Origin: Spirosoma fluviale | GTDB lineage: Bacteria; Bacteroidota; Bacteroidia; Cytophagales; Spirosomataceae | Length of the DNA stretch: 59,524 bases | Assembly: GCA_945883625.1 (NCBI GenBank) | Contig: CAMCXW010000009.1 | Span: 1 to 59,524, forward strand | Reading direction: 5' to 3' | In this document: positions 44,454 through 53,802 of the stretch, in pieces | Position numbering within the stretch: position 1 is the first letter of the stretch | Layout: every line of letters starts with the position of its first letter | Position numbers and translations under genes: made by a program | Notes under the pieces: generated by a model | Databases searched by the model: none | The model's input: only the letters and a program-made list of their open reading frames with translations | Told to the model about the DNA's origin: nothing

Positions 44454-45569
44454 ATGTGGAATACGAGCCAACTAATCAATGATCCTCTAATTGTACAGCA
44501 ATTGTTGCCGCTAACGTATACACGTGAGCTGAAAGACTTTTTGCTAGGCATCAGCACCATCGAATCAAAGTGGCAGGCTGTTGCTACGAAACTACCAATA
44601 GACTGTTGGATTCTTGGATCTTGTTTACCCACGCTCGAATTCATTGAGGCGTTGGCAACGCTTGAACCAAACACATGCCTAATTTGGGAGGATCAATGGC
44701 TGGCATATCGATCCAGTACCCCCCTAAATCCACGCACTTTATCCACAAAAAAGCTCGTAAAACAGCCTATTTTCATCGCCCACCCCGAAGACTTTATACA
44801 GGCCAACGACTACGCGCTACGAAACGAAATTCAACCCAATAACCGTTCGGCAACGGACTTTAAGAAATCCGGAACGACCTTAATAACACCCGAAAACTGT
44901 TACATAGACCCGAGTGCTATGCTAAACGGAAGCATACTAGACGCAAGTTTAGGTCCCATTTATATTGGCCAAAATGTTAATGTACAAATTGGGACACTTA
45001 TCCAAGGACCTGCTGCCTTATTAGCCGGGTGCATAACCAATATTGGCGCAAAAATTCGCCCCAATACCACCATAGGTGAAAAATGTAAAGTTGGCGGCGA
45101 AATAAGCGCATCCATTATCTACCCATTCACCAATAAATCACATGATGGATTTTTAGGCAATTCCATACTCGGCTCCTACTGTAATTGGGGCGCCATGACC
45201 ACCACGTCCAACGTCCGAAATGACTTACAGAAAGTAAACGTATATGATTATACGAAAATGGGTATGCGTGCAACTACGATCAAATCATTCGGGGTATATA
45301 TGGGAGATTTTGTCACAACAGGTATTAGTACAAAATTCAACACAGGAACTGTCGTCAGCTGCCATTGCAATATTAGTGGAACCGACTTTCTTCCCAGATT
45401 TATTCCTGCGTTTTCGTGGGGTGAATTTCCTGCGGTGCAGACATACCGTTTAGAGGAAGCGAAGCGAAGTGCTCAGGCATGGATACGTGCCAAAAATCAA
45501 GAAATTCCAGAAAATCTGGAATCGAACATACACGCTATTTGGAAAGCGGAATCAAAAGACCGAAATTAG
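44454..45569 (+). CDS. GlmU-like putative sugar nucleotidyltransferase with left-handed beta-helix
   Basis: 371 residues. The N-terminal part (about 1-135) is divergent and lacks an obvious GlmU GxGT(R)M-P nucleotide-binding loop. From about 150 hexapeptide repeats of a left-handed beta-helix appear (SAMLNGSILDASLGPIYIGQ, IRPNTTIGEKCKVGGEIS), then NSILGSYCNWGAMTTTSNVR as in the UDP-GlcNAc/acetyltransferase-like half of GlmU. Bacteroidota have such a 'GlmU family' protein beside the real GlmU; activity unproved. First of four genes in a tight operon. Confidence 0.78.
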   Translation: MWNTSQLINDPLIVQQLLPLTYTRELKDFLLGISTIESKWQAVATKLPIDCWILGSCLPTLEFIEALATLEPNTCLIWEDQWLAYRSSTPLNPRTLSTKKLVKQPIFIAHPEDFIQANDYALRNEIQPNNRSATDFKKSGTTLITPENCYIDPSAMLNGSILDASLGPIYIGQNVNVQIGTLIQGPAALLAGCITNIGAKIRPNTTIGEKCKVGGEISASIIYPFTNKSHDGFLGNSILGSYCNWGAMTTTSNVRNDLQKVNVYDYTKMGMRATTIKSFGVYMGDFVTTGISTKFNTGTVVSCHCNISGTDFLPRFIPAFSWGEFPAVQTYRLEEAKRSAQAWIRAKNQEIPENLESNIHAIWKAESKDRN

Positions 45570-45572
45570 AGG

Positions 45573-46703
45573 ATGCGTTTTCAGGATATTCCCGGACTTC
45601 ATACGACCAAAAGACAATTAAGCCAAGCGGTGTTAACGCAACATATCGCACATGCCCAATTGTTTCATGGACCAAACGGGGGGGCGCAATTAGCCATGGC
45701 CTTGGCGTTTACTTCGTTTTTATTTTGCACCAACAAACAAGGTGATGATGCATGTGGACAATGCCCTAGTTGCCAAAAAGTACATCGTGGTATCCATCCG
45801 GACCTTGTTTTTATGTTTCCAACGGTCACCACTAAAAAAGTGAAAGAAGCTGAATCTGATGTATTTCTTCCCGAATGGCGGAAATTTCTATTGGATTCGC
45901 CTTATCGAACCTTTCCCGACTGGCTGGCTGCCATGGGTGCAGAGGGCAACAAACAAGGCAATATTCCCGTTGAGGAAACCCGGAAATTAATCCCTAAAAT
46001 CAGCCTTAAACCATTTGAAGCAGATTTTAAGATCGTACTCATTTGGAACCCCGAATCATTAAATTTATCCTCTGGAAACGCATTATTAAAAACACTGGAG
46101 GAACCACCCAAATCCACCTTATTTTTGTTGGTCTGTGCAGATGCTCAAAAACTACTAACGACCATTCTTTCACGCACCCAACGCGTTTCGATTCAGGCCG
46201 TTGACGAAGCGGATTTGGTCACTTATTTAATTGAAAAGGAAGGTATCGACACAGATCGTGCGCAAAATTTAGCTTACAGCGCCGAAGGAAATATTGCCTG
46301 GGCATTGGAAAAAGCAAAAACAGAAAACCTCAGTACATCTACCTGGTTTGCCGATTGGATGCGTGCGGTATACAGTAAAAATTTAGGCAAATTAGCTTCG
46401 CTTGCCGACCAATATGATGGTTTGCAAAAAGAAGAGCAAAAAGGGCTACTCGAGTATGCATTACATATTTTCAGGCAGTGTTTATACCAAATTGCGGATG
46501 CGCCTACCTTAATTAAGGCACTGGAAAAAGAACGAAGCTTTATTACCAATTTTTCAAAAACACTAAACCGTGAGGCGATTGAACATATCAGTGAACAATT
46601 GTCTACCGCATATTATCATTTAGAAAGGAATGGACGCGCCAAAATGATCCACCTCGATTTATCTTTGCAAATTATCCGAATTGCGAATGCAGCCAAAAAA
46701 TAA
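45573..46703 (+). CDS. holB: DNA polymerase III delta' subunit
   Basis: 376 residues. Clamp-loader AAA+ fold: AQLFHGPNGGAQLAMALAF in the place of a Walker A loop, here without the Gly-Lys-Thr, as expected for the non-hydrolysing delta' subunit; a zinc pair CGQCPSCQKVHRGIHPD; and the GNALLKTLEEPPKSTLFLLV and LSRTQRVSIQ sensor region. It loads the sliding clamp. Three bases separate it from the preceding gene. Confidence 0.9.
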   Translation: MRFQDIPGLHTTKRQLSQAVLTQHIAHAQLFHGPNGGAQLAMALAFTSFLFCTNKQGDDACGQCPSCQKVHRGIHPDLVFMFPTVTTKKVKEAESDVFLPEWRKFLLDSPYRTFPDWLAAMGAEGNKQGNIPVEETRKLIPKISLKPFEADFKIVLIWNPESLNLSSGNALLKTLEEPPKSTLFLLVCADAQKLLTTILSRTQRVSIQAVDEADLVTYLIEKEGIDTDRAQNLAYSAEGNIAWALEKAKTENLSTSTWFADWMRAVYSKNLGKLASLADQYDGLQKEEQKGLLEYALHIFRQCLYQIADAPTLIKALEKERSFITNFSKTLNREAIEHISEQLSTAYYHLERNGRAKMIHLDLSLQIIRIANAAKK

Positions 46704-47628
46704 CATCCGTATCGGTACGCGAAATTCCGCGTTAGCCTTGTGGCAAGCCAACTATATCGGTCGGCTGTTAGAAGCTGCTGGTATGACGTATGAATTGGTC
46801 GCCATTCGTACGATAGGGGATAAAATTTTAGATCGGTCTTTATCCAAAATAGGCGCAAAAGGTGTATTTACAGAAGAATTGGAAACCATGTTACGAGCAG
46901 GGGAAATCGACATTGCGCAACATTCTGCCAAAGATCTTCCTTCCACTTTAGCCGATGATCTTCCACTCATCGCATTCACGGAACGTGAGGCCGCACATGA
47001 TGTGGTAATGAGTATGAACCCATCTATTCGCTTGGGGCAATTAGCCCCGTTGCGGATTGGAACTTCGTCTACGCGCCGGCGGGCATTTTTGGCCCATCAT
47101 TTTCCACAGCATGCAGCGGTAGAGATGCGTGGAAATTTACAAACGCGACTCGAAAAACTAAAAAATGGGGATTGCGATGCCATGTTACTTGCTTATGCCG
47201 GTGTACATCGGATGGATATGAAGGACTTCATTGTGGAACATTTGTCTTTGACAAATTTCGTTCCTGCTGTAGGCCAAGGGAGTGTTGCGATTCAGTGCTC
47301 AACTCAGCTTAATACAGATACTCGCCATGCAATTCGCGAGGCATGTAATCATATAAATACGGAACGTTGTATTTTGGCAGAACGCTGTGTATTAGCTCAG
47401 CTAGATGGAGGGTGTAGTGTCCCTGTTTATGGTCATGCCAAACTTGTTAATGGTCAAATTAAACTTCAAGCGGGTGTACTGAGCTTGTCCGGAGATAAGC
47501 AAATTGAGTCGGATGCTTCGGGGATAGACCCTGTGTCAACGGGAAATCAGGTAGCAAACGATTTAATTAACAAAGGAGCACAAACATTATTAATAGAAAT
47601 ACGCGTACAATTAGCTTCTCAATCATGA
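46687..47628 (+). CDS. hemC: Porphobilinogen deaminase (hydroxymethylbilane synthase)
   Basis: Polymerises four porphobilinogens to hydroxymethylbilane for heme. 313 residues from the ATG at 46687 (MQPKNNIRIGTRNSALALWQ); a TTG two codons upstream is an alternative. Catalytic motifs: RIGTRNSALALWQA, HSAKDLPSTL, GTSSTRRRA, RGNLQTRLEKL and the cofactor-binding cysteine in LDGGCSVPVYGHA. It overlaps the end of holB by 17 bases and shares ATGA with the next gene. Confidence 0.96.
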   Translation: MQPKNNIRIGTRNSALALWQANYIGRLLEAAGMTYELVAIRTIGDKILDRSLSKIGAKGVFTEELETMLRAGEIDIAQHSAKDLPSTLADDLPLIAFTEREAAHDVVMSMNPSIRLGQLAPLRIGTSSTRRRAFLAHHFPQHAAVEMRGNLQTRLEKLKNGDCDAMLLAYAGVHRMDMKDFIVEHLSLTNFVPAVGQGSVAIQCSTQLNTDTRHAIREACNHINTERCILAERCVLAQLDGGCSVPVYGHAKLVNGQIKLQAGVLSLSGDKQIESDASGIDPVSTGNQVANDLINKGAQTLLIEIRVQLASQS

Positions 47629-48530
47629 AAAAAACGATTCTAATCACGGGTGCAAATGGCCTTTTGGGGCAGAAACTTGTTGAATTGTTACTTCAGCAAT
47701 CTACCGTGGACTTGATTGCCACGGCAAAAGGCGAAAATCGACTACCCGATGCAGCGGGGTATCGGTATGTTTCCCTCGATATTACGAATGCGGAAGAAAT
47801 CAACGCCATATTTGAGAACTTTAAACCCCATGTGGTCATACATACGGCCGCGATGACAAATGTGGATACATGTGAGACGGATCAAGAAGGCTGTGAGTTA
47901 TTAAATGTAACCGCTGTAGCTTATTTAATTGAAGCTTGTCAAAAGCACGACACGTTTCTATGTCATTTGTCGACCGACTTTATTTTTGATGGAGCAGATG
48001 GGCCGTATACAGAAGAGGCAATACCTAATCCAATCTCCGTTTATGGGGCGAGTAAATTGCGCGCAGAAAAATTAATTGAAGCCTCATCTATCCGTTGGGC
48101 GATTGCCCGTACCGTCTTGGTCTTTGGAATTGTCGCAGATATGAGCCGTACCAATATCATTTTGTGGATTAAAAAGTCATTAGAAGAGGGGAAACAAATT
48201 AATGTGGTGACAGATCAATTTCGTACACCTACCCTAGCTGAAGATCTCGCGATGGGGTGTTGGCTCATCACCCAAAAAGAAGCACAAGGAATATTTAACA
48301 TCTCAGGCTCTGACTTTTTAACACCATATGAGATGGCGATTAAAACGGCCCACTTTTATGGGCTGCCTACGGACTTGATCCAACAAGCTGATTCGTCTAC
48401 CTTTTCACAAACGGCGAAGCGCCCACCGAGAACTGGTTTTATTCTTGATAAGGCAACACGGGAATTGGGTTACAGACCACGCACTTTTGATGAGGGAATT
48501 GCTTTGATGTCGCAACAAATCGCCAAATAG
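47625..48530 (+). CDS. RmlD-like NAD(P)-dependent reductase (sugar nucleotide SDR)
   Basis: 301 residues. Extended SDR: NAD(P)-binding ITGANGLLGQKLVELL, the LSTDFIFDG segment and active-site YGASKLRAE (Tyr and Lys). Closest style is dTDP-4-dehydrorhamnose reductase, but no other rhamnose genes are here, so it is named by family only. Ends the operon; its stop lies one base from the converging obgE stop. Confidence 0.85.
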   Translation: MKKTILITGANGLLGQKLVELLLQQSTVDLIATAKGENRLPDAAGYRYVSLDITNAEEINAIFENFKPHVVIHTAAMTNVDTCETDQEGCELLNVTAVAYLIEACQKHDTFLCHLSTDFIFDGADGPYTEEAIPNPISVYGASKLRAEKLIEASSIRWAIARTVLVFGIVADMSRTNIILWIKKSLEEGKQINVVTDQFRTPTLAEDLAMGCWLITQKEAQGIFNISGSDFLTPYEMAIKTAHFYGLPTDLIQQADSSTFSQTAKRPPRTGFILDKATRELGYRPRTFDEGIALMSQQIAK

Positions 48531-48531
48531 T

Positions 48532-49563
48532 TTATTCGATGCTGCTTGGCACTTGAGTGGCAACTTCTTTATTTTCTTCTTGCAAGGTTTCCCAAAGAAG
48601 GTCTTTTAGCTCTTGAATTCCTGTTTGTGTAATGGAAGAAATAAATACCAATGGAAGATCTTTAGGCAGACTTTCGCGCATTTCAGGCTCCATTTCAGGA
48701 ATAGATAAATCCATCTTAGAAACAACTAAAACGCGGCGTTTATGTAATAATTCGGGATTGAATTTAGTTAATTCGCCAACAAGAATTTCGTATTCTTTTC
48801 CCCAGTTCGCTGCGTCTGATGGAATCAGAAAACATAGGATAGAGTTACGCTCAATATGGCGTAAAAAACGCAATCCAAGGCCTTTTCCTTCAGCAGCACC
48901 TTCGATAATACCAGGAATATCGGCGACAACAAATGATTTGTAATCACGGTAAGCAACCACACCTAAATTAGGTACTAGGGTAGTAAATGGATAATCAGCA
49001 ATTTCTGGTTTTGCTGACGAAAGGACAGAAAGTAAGGTTGATTTGCCGGCATTAGGAAAGCCAACTAATCCAACGTCTGCTAAAACTTTCAATTCCATAA
49101 CCACCCAGCGATCTAGCCCTGCCTCGCCTGGTTGTGCGTGGCGCGGGGACTGGTTGGTAGATGATTTAAAATGCGTATTTCCTAAACCTCCACGTCCGCC
49201 GGCCAACAATAATACTTTTTGACCTTCTTCGGTTACTTCAGCAAGAAACTCGTTTGTTTCTGCATCTTTAACAATGGTACCTAAGGGCACCTCCACAAAA
49301 ATATCTTCTCCCTCAAGGCCTGAACGACGACCACCTTCGCCACCTTTACCATTATCGGCAATGACATGTTTTTGAAATTTCAGATGTAGTAAGGTCCAAT
49401 GTTGGGAATTGCCAACTATATAAACATGACCACCACGACCGCCATCTCCTCCGTCTGGCCCGCCTTTGGGCACGTGCTTTTCACGACGAAAATGGGATGA
49501 GCCACTTCCTCCGCGTCCAGAACGCAGGTTTATTTTGACGTAATCGATGAAATTTGAAGTCAT
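48532..49563 (-). CDS. obgE: GTPase Obg (ribosome assembly)
   Basis: 343 residues from the ATG at 49563 ([19 protein letters not shown]). The glycine-rich OBG fold (about 1-155: [34 protein letters not shown]), then the G domain: P-loop [12 protein letters not shown], the switch [18 protein letters not shown] and SKMD. Binds the large ribosomal subunit and acts in ribosome maturation and growth control. Confidence 0.97.
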   Translation of the reverse strand: MTSNFIDYVKINLRSGRGGSGSSHFRREKHVPKGGPDGGDGGRGGHVYIVGNSQHWTLLHLKFQKHVIADNGKGGEGGRRSGLEGEDIFVEVPLGTIVKDAETNEFLAEVTEEGQKVLLLAGGRGGLGNTHFKSSTNQSPRHAQPGEAGLDRWVVMELKVLADVGLVGFPNAGKSTLLSVLSSAKPEIADYPFTTLVPNLGVVAYRDYKSFVVADIPGIIEGAAEGKGLGLRFLRHIERNSILCFLIPSDAANWGKEYEILVGELTKFNPELLHKRRVLVVSKMDLSIPEMEPEMRESLPKDLPLVFISSITQTGIQELKDLLWETLQEENKEVATQVPSSIE

Positions 49564-49690
49564 AATATAATATTTAGTCACTAGTCGCTAGTCGCTAGCT
49601 AGCCTTTAATCCAAGTCCGAAGGGAAATAGTCCGAAGGGCAAAAAAACTTACCTCTCACTTCTTACCTCTCACTTCTTACCTCTCACTTC
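49564..49690. repeat. Short-repeat cluster between obgE and adk
   Basis: Three head-to-tail copies of the 14-mer TTACCTCTCACTTC (49649-49662, 49663-49676, 49677-49690) extend into the last codons of adk. Next to them AGTCCGAAGGG occurs twice (49614-49624 and 49629-49639), and CTAGTCG recurs near 49581-49595. On the minus strand they follow the adk stop. Confidence 0.75.
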
Positions 49691-50253
49691 TCTATAATGG
49701 AAAGAATCTGCCCAAAAATCACCTCAATCTCACCTACCCCATTGATACCCGTAAATTTCCCTTGGTTGGCATAATAGCCAGCAACAGGGGCAGTTTTTTC
49801 CATATATTCTTGTACCCGCTTGCGAATTAATGATTCGTTTTGATCATCTGGTCTACCAGATGATTTACCACGTTCTAAAAGTCTTTGGGTTAATTCCTCC
49901 TCAGCAACCTCTAACGCGATCATTTGCGTGATGCTCAACGAGTGGCTCGCCAAAAGCGAATCTAGCGCTTCCGCCTGCGCGACGGTACGCGGAAAACCGT
50001 CGAATATAAATCCAGCAGCAGCCTTATTCTCGTTCAATTTATTTTCGATCATGCCGATAACAACGGCGTCAGGAACCAAAATACCTTGATCCATTAGTTT
50101 TTTAGCTTCTAATCCTAATGTGGTGCCAGCAGAAATCTGTGCGCGCAACAAATCACCTGTGGATAGGTGTATCAAACCGTATTTTTCAATGATTTTGGCC
50201 GATTGAGTTCCTTTGCCTGCCCCTGGAGGCCCGAATAAAACTAAATTTAACAT
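49684..50253 (-). CDS. adk: Adenylate kinase
   Basis: Interconverts ATP + AMP and 2 ADP. 189 residues from the ATG at 50253 (MLNLVLFGPPGAGKGTQ); the longer reading from 50316 is rejected because the P-loop GPPGAGKGTQ sits at the family's normal position only from here. AMP-binding region STGDLLRAQISAGTTLG and FIFDGFPRTVAQAEALD are present; the LID (RGKSSGRPDDQNESLIRKR) has no zinc cysteines. The last residues are encoded within the third copy of a 14-base tandem repeat. Confidence 0.96.
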   Translation of the reverse strand: MLNLVLFGPPGAGKGTQSAKIIEKYGLIHLSTGDLLRAQISAGTTLGLEAKKLMDQGILVPDAVVIGMIENKLNENKAAAGFIFDGFPRTVAQAEALDSLLASHSLSITQMIALEVAEEELTQRLLERGKSSGRPDDQNESLIRKRVQEYMEKTAPVAGYYANQGKFTGINGVGEIEVIFGQILSIIEK

Positions 50254-50303
50254 AAAAAATGCGCGGAAAATTCCTTTGATTAAGTGAAAAAATCGTAGAA
50301 CCA

Positions 50304-50311
50304 CAAAGGTA
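50304..50311 (-). promoter_or_regulatory. Candidate -7 box of adk
   Basis: TACCTTTG on the minus strand fits TAnnTTTG, 50 bases before the adk ATG. No TTTG at the usual distance upstream. Confidence 0.4.
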
Positions 50312-50428
50312 AACAAAGGATTCAGATTATACTATTTATCAGGAAACCGAAAACACTAAGATTATCAATTGATTACGTGTTTATTATTTATATAAATAAA
50401 ATTTATCAAAATAATTATATAAAACATT

Positions 50429-50459
50429 TTGCATTAACTTGTTTATTATATTACTTTTA
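50429..50459 (+). promoter_or_regulatory. Candidate promoter of the susC-susD pair
   Basis: TTG (50429-50431), 20 bases, TACTTTTA (50452-50459). The -7 differs by one base from TAnnTTTG. It leaves a leader of about 55 bases before susC. Confidence 0.4.
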
Positions 50460-50520
50460 CTCCTTAATACGTCGGCACATTAGGCTAATTTGTCGGCAAA
50501 CACTTAAACAAACATAATTT

Positions 50521-53500
50521 ATGAAAAACAATTTCTACCTAAGCCGAGTGGTCTTTGCGATGGTGTTGATGTTATCCGTAACATGGACAGCATTAGCTCA
50601 AGACCGAAAAATTACGGGTTCAGTCCAAGACGCCAAAGGCGGGGGAATTCCCGGAGTATCTGTTGCAGTCAAAGGTACGACGACTGGAACAACAACGGAC
50701 GTAAATGGAGCCTACTCCATTTCAGTTAAGACAAATAATGCGGAACTCGTATTTAGTTCGGTAGGATTTGTAACGAAAACATCATCTGTAGCGAATCGTT
50801 CAACTTTGAACATTGTCTTGGATGAAGATGTAAGTCAATTAAGTGAAGTAGTTGTTACTGGATACTCATCCCAACGTAAAAAAGATATTACGGGAGCGGT
50901 AGCGGTGGTAAGTGCCAAAGAATTATTAGCGGTACCAGCAGCATCCGTAACGCAAATGTTACAGGGTCGTGCAGCGGGCGTTACCGTTGGTAATGACAAC
51001 TCCCCTGGTGGAGGAACGATGGTACGTGTTCGTGGATTTGGATCTACAAACAACAACTCCCCTTTATATGTAATTGATGGCGTGCCTACACAGGGTACAC
51101 TAAACCAAATCAACCCAAATGATATCGAGTCAATGCAGGTATTGAAAGATGCTTCTGCCGCTTCTATCTACGGAGCACGTGCTGCGAATGGGGTTGTGAT
51201 CATCACAACAAAACGTGGTGGTGAAGGTGAGCCAAAAATTAATTTTGACATGTACACGGGTACACAGCAAGTGGGTAAGCTTTTGGATTTAATGAATACG
51301 AAAGAATTAGGTCAATATTTCTACGAGTCACAAATTGGTGCAGGCAGACCGGCGGGAACTTCTCCATCAGCCCAATACCGTTTTGCACCAGATGGAACGC
51401 AAACAATCGCGGATTATATTTATCCAAACGTATACGGTGCATTGCCAGCTAACTTTACGTACACGAATGACATCGCGGATCCAAACTTGGGTAAAACAGC
51501 TTTTAATATTACAAAGGCTAATAAAGAAGGTACTAATTGGCAACGAGAAATTTTTGGACCAGCTAAAATATCTAACTACCAGTTAGGAGCAACAGGAGGA
51601 TCAAAAAATGGTAAGTATGCGATTTCTGCCAGTTATTTTGATCAAGAAGGTATTTTAAAGTATACAGGCTACAAGCGTTACTCAGTTCGTGCTAATACGG
51701 AATTCAAAAAAGGAGCGGTCACGTTTGGTGAGAACTTTACTGTTTCGTATGATGAGCGTCAAGGTGTTCCTAGTGGAAACAATAGTGAATCGAATCCAAT
51801 CATGTTTGCTGTTCGTATTCAACCGATTATCCCCGTTTTTGATATCACTGGAGGTCCAGTCGCTTTAGGAGGAACAAATACGTCGTTTTTAAATGGTTTT
51901 GCAGGTCCACGTGGTTCGAACTTAGGAAATGCGCCTAATCCATTAGCTCGTCAGTACAGAGAAAAAGATAACCCAGTTAGAGCGACGCATATCTTTGGTA
52001 ATGTATTTGCTGAACTAGAAATCATAAAAGATTTGAAGGCACGTACTAGTTTAGGTTTTGAGTACAATAACTTCAATCAATCATCATTTTTTAATCGTGA
52101 TATTGAAGCTGCCGAGGCACGAAATGTGAGTAGTTTAACGGTAAGTAATAGCTATGATCGTGCAGTTACTTGGTACAATACGCTGAATTATACAAAAACA
52201 ATAGGAGATCACAATTTTAACGTGTTAGTAGGTACAGAAGCAGTATCAACTTATGGAGTTAGCTTTGGAGCACAGCGAAGTGGTTTTGCTTTTGATGATT
52301 TTACTTATCGTTACTTAAACAATGGATCTGCCGCAGGTCTTGCTAATTCAGGCGCAGGGGCGACAATAACTGCTTTGTTTTCTCAATTTGGAAAAGTTAA
52401 TTATTCCTATAAAGAATTTTTACTAGCCGATTTCACGTTGCGTAGAGATGGTTCATCTCGTTTCTCCTCAGCCTATCGTTATGGTGTTTTCCCAGCATTC
52501 TCAGTAGGTGCTCGTCTTTCGGAATTACCTTTATTGAAAAACGTAACTGCACTTAATGATTTAAAAGTACGTGCTGGTTGGGGTAAAACAGGTAATCAGT
52601 TGATTCCAAATGTGTACAATGCGTATACCTTGTTTACTCCAGACCCGAACAACAATGCATATGACATCAATGGAACAGGTAGTTCTATTGTAGGAGGTTT
52701 CGACATTGCACAATTTGGTAATTCAAATGGCCGTTGGGAAACTAATACGTCAACCAACATTGGTTTTGATGCAAGTTTACTTAACAACAAATTGGATATT
52801 GCTTTTGACTGGTACACACGTACAACATCAGATATGTTGACAAGAGTACCCATTCCAAGAACAGCGGGATCAGCTAGTATTCCTTTTGTAAACATTGGAG
52901 AAGTGAATAATACGGGAGTTGACCTAAACGTATCTTATAGAGATCAAATTGGTCAATTACGCTATTCAATTTCAGGACAAATTAGCCAGTACAAAAACAA
53001 TGTAGTTAAGTTAAATGACGATCCGAAAGCGCAAATCTTTGGATTTACGACTCGTCTACCAGCCATTTCATTAACAAGAGCCGGATTACCGATTGCGAGT
53101 TTCTTCGGTTATGTAAATGAAGGTGTCATAAAAGATGATGCAGAGGCAGCGAAAGCAGTACAAATTCCAGGCTATACTCGTGCAGGTGTTTTCAAATTCA
53201 AGGACGTGAATGGTGACGGAAAAATCAATGCATCTGACAGAGATATTATTGGTAATCCTCACCCAGATTTCACATATGGTGTTAACCTTAACTTAGGTTA
53301 TAAGAATTGGGATTTAGCTGTGTTTGCTCAAGGGGTACAAGGAAATGAGATTTTCAACTATTTGAAGTATTGGACTGACTTTAATACATTCCAAGGTAAC
53401 CGTTCGAAGGATATGTTATATAAATCTTGGAAGAAACAAGGAGATGTAGCTCAATTACCACGTTTAAATGCGAGTGATACATTTTCTCAGCAGATCTCAA

Positions 53501-53775
53501 CTTATTTTGTAGAGGACGGTTCATTCATGCGTATCAAGAACATCCAATTAACTTATTCGGTACCTGCAACTATGTTAAAGAGAATAAAGCTAAGTTCGAT
53601 GCAAGTGTATGTTCAAGGACAAAACTTATTTACTTTCACTAAGTATAAAGGATTAGATCCTGATATCAACATTAGAAACTCGGGAGCAGATAATCAAGAT
53701 ATCCACATGGGTATTGATGAAGGTGCATTCCCAGTGGCTAAATCTTACAATGTGGGTTTAAGAGTAGGATTTTAA
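50521..53775 (+). CDS. susC-like: SusC/RagA-family TonB-linked outer-membrane receptor
   Basis: 1084 residues. Signal peptide (about 1-26, TWTALAQ), carboxypeptidase-regulatory-like domain (about 29-105: ITGSVQDAKGGGIPGVSVAV), plug starting VVVTGYSSQRKKDITGAVAV (about 115) with SPLYVIDGVPT and the SusC hallmark DASAASIYGARAANGVVIIT, then the barrel ending VGLRVGF. Imports an oligosaccharide or other large nutrient together with the SusD partner that follows after 27 bases. No STN domain is present, so no anti-sigma signalling is indicated. Confidence 0.96.
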   Translation: MKNNFYLSRVVFAMVLMLSVTWTALAQDRKITGSVQDAKGGGIPGVSVAVKGTTTGTTTDVNGAYSISVKTNNAELVFSSVGFVTKTSSVANRSTLNIVLDEDVSQLSEVVVTGYSSQRKKDITGAVAVVSAKELLAVPAASVTQMLQGRAAGVTVGNDNSPGGGTMVRVRGFGSTNNNSPLYVIDGVPTQGTLNQINPNDIESMQVLKDASAASIYGARAANGVVIITTKRGGEGEPKINFDMYTGTQQVGKLLDLMNTKELGQYFYESQIGAGRPAGTSPSAQYRFAPDGTQTIADYIYPNVYGALPANFTYTNDIADPNLGKTAFNITKANKEGTNWQREIFGPAKISNYQLGATGGSKNGKYAISASYFDQEGILKYTGYKRYSVRANTEFKKGAVTFGENFTVSYDERQGVPSGNNSESNPIMFAVRIQPIIPVFDITGGPVALGGTNTSFLNGFAGPRGSNLGNAPNPLARQYREKDNPVRATHIFGNVFAELEIIKDLKARTSLGFEYNNFNQSSFFNRDIEAAEARNVSSLTVSNSYDRAVTWYNTLNYTKTIGDHNFNVLVGTEAVSTYGVSFGAQRSGFAFDDFTYRYLNNGSAAGLANSGAGATITALFSQFGKVNYSYKEFLLADFTLRRDGSSRFSSAYRYGVFPAFSVGARLSELPLLKNVTALNDLKVRAGWGKTGNQLIPNVYNAYTLFTPDPNNNAYDINGTGSSIVGGFDIAQFGNSNGRWETNTSTNIGFDASLLNNKLDIAFDWYTRTTSDMLTRVPIPRTAGSASIPFVNIGEVNNTGVDLNVSYRDQIGQLRYSISGQISQYKNNVVKLNDDPKAQIFGFTTRLPAISLTRAGLPIASFFGYVNEGVIKDDAEAAKAVQIPGYTRAGVFKFKDVNGDGKINASDRDIIGNPHPDFTYGVNLNLGYKNWDLAVFAQGVQGNEIFNYLKYWTDFNTFQGNRSKDMLYKSWKKQGDVAQLPRLNASDTFSQQISTYFVEDGSFMRIKNIQLTYSVPATMLKRIKLSSMQVYVQGQNLFTFTKYKGLDPDINIRNSGADNQDIHMGIDEGAFPVAKSYNVGLRVGF

Positions 53776-53802
53776 TTACTAATATTAGAAAAAACAGAAA
53801 AA

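Noticed and set aside
45573..46703. Damaged clamp-loader ATPase, because the P-loop lacks Gly-Lys-Thr
   Set aside because: Delta' subunits normally have a non-functional P-loop, so this is expected for holB.
49563..50316. Longer starts for obgE (49581) and adk (50316)
   Set aside because: The family N-termini ([22 protein letters not shown]) begin at the inner methionines; the extensions are untypical.
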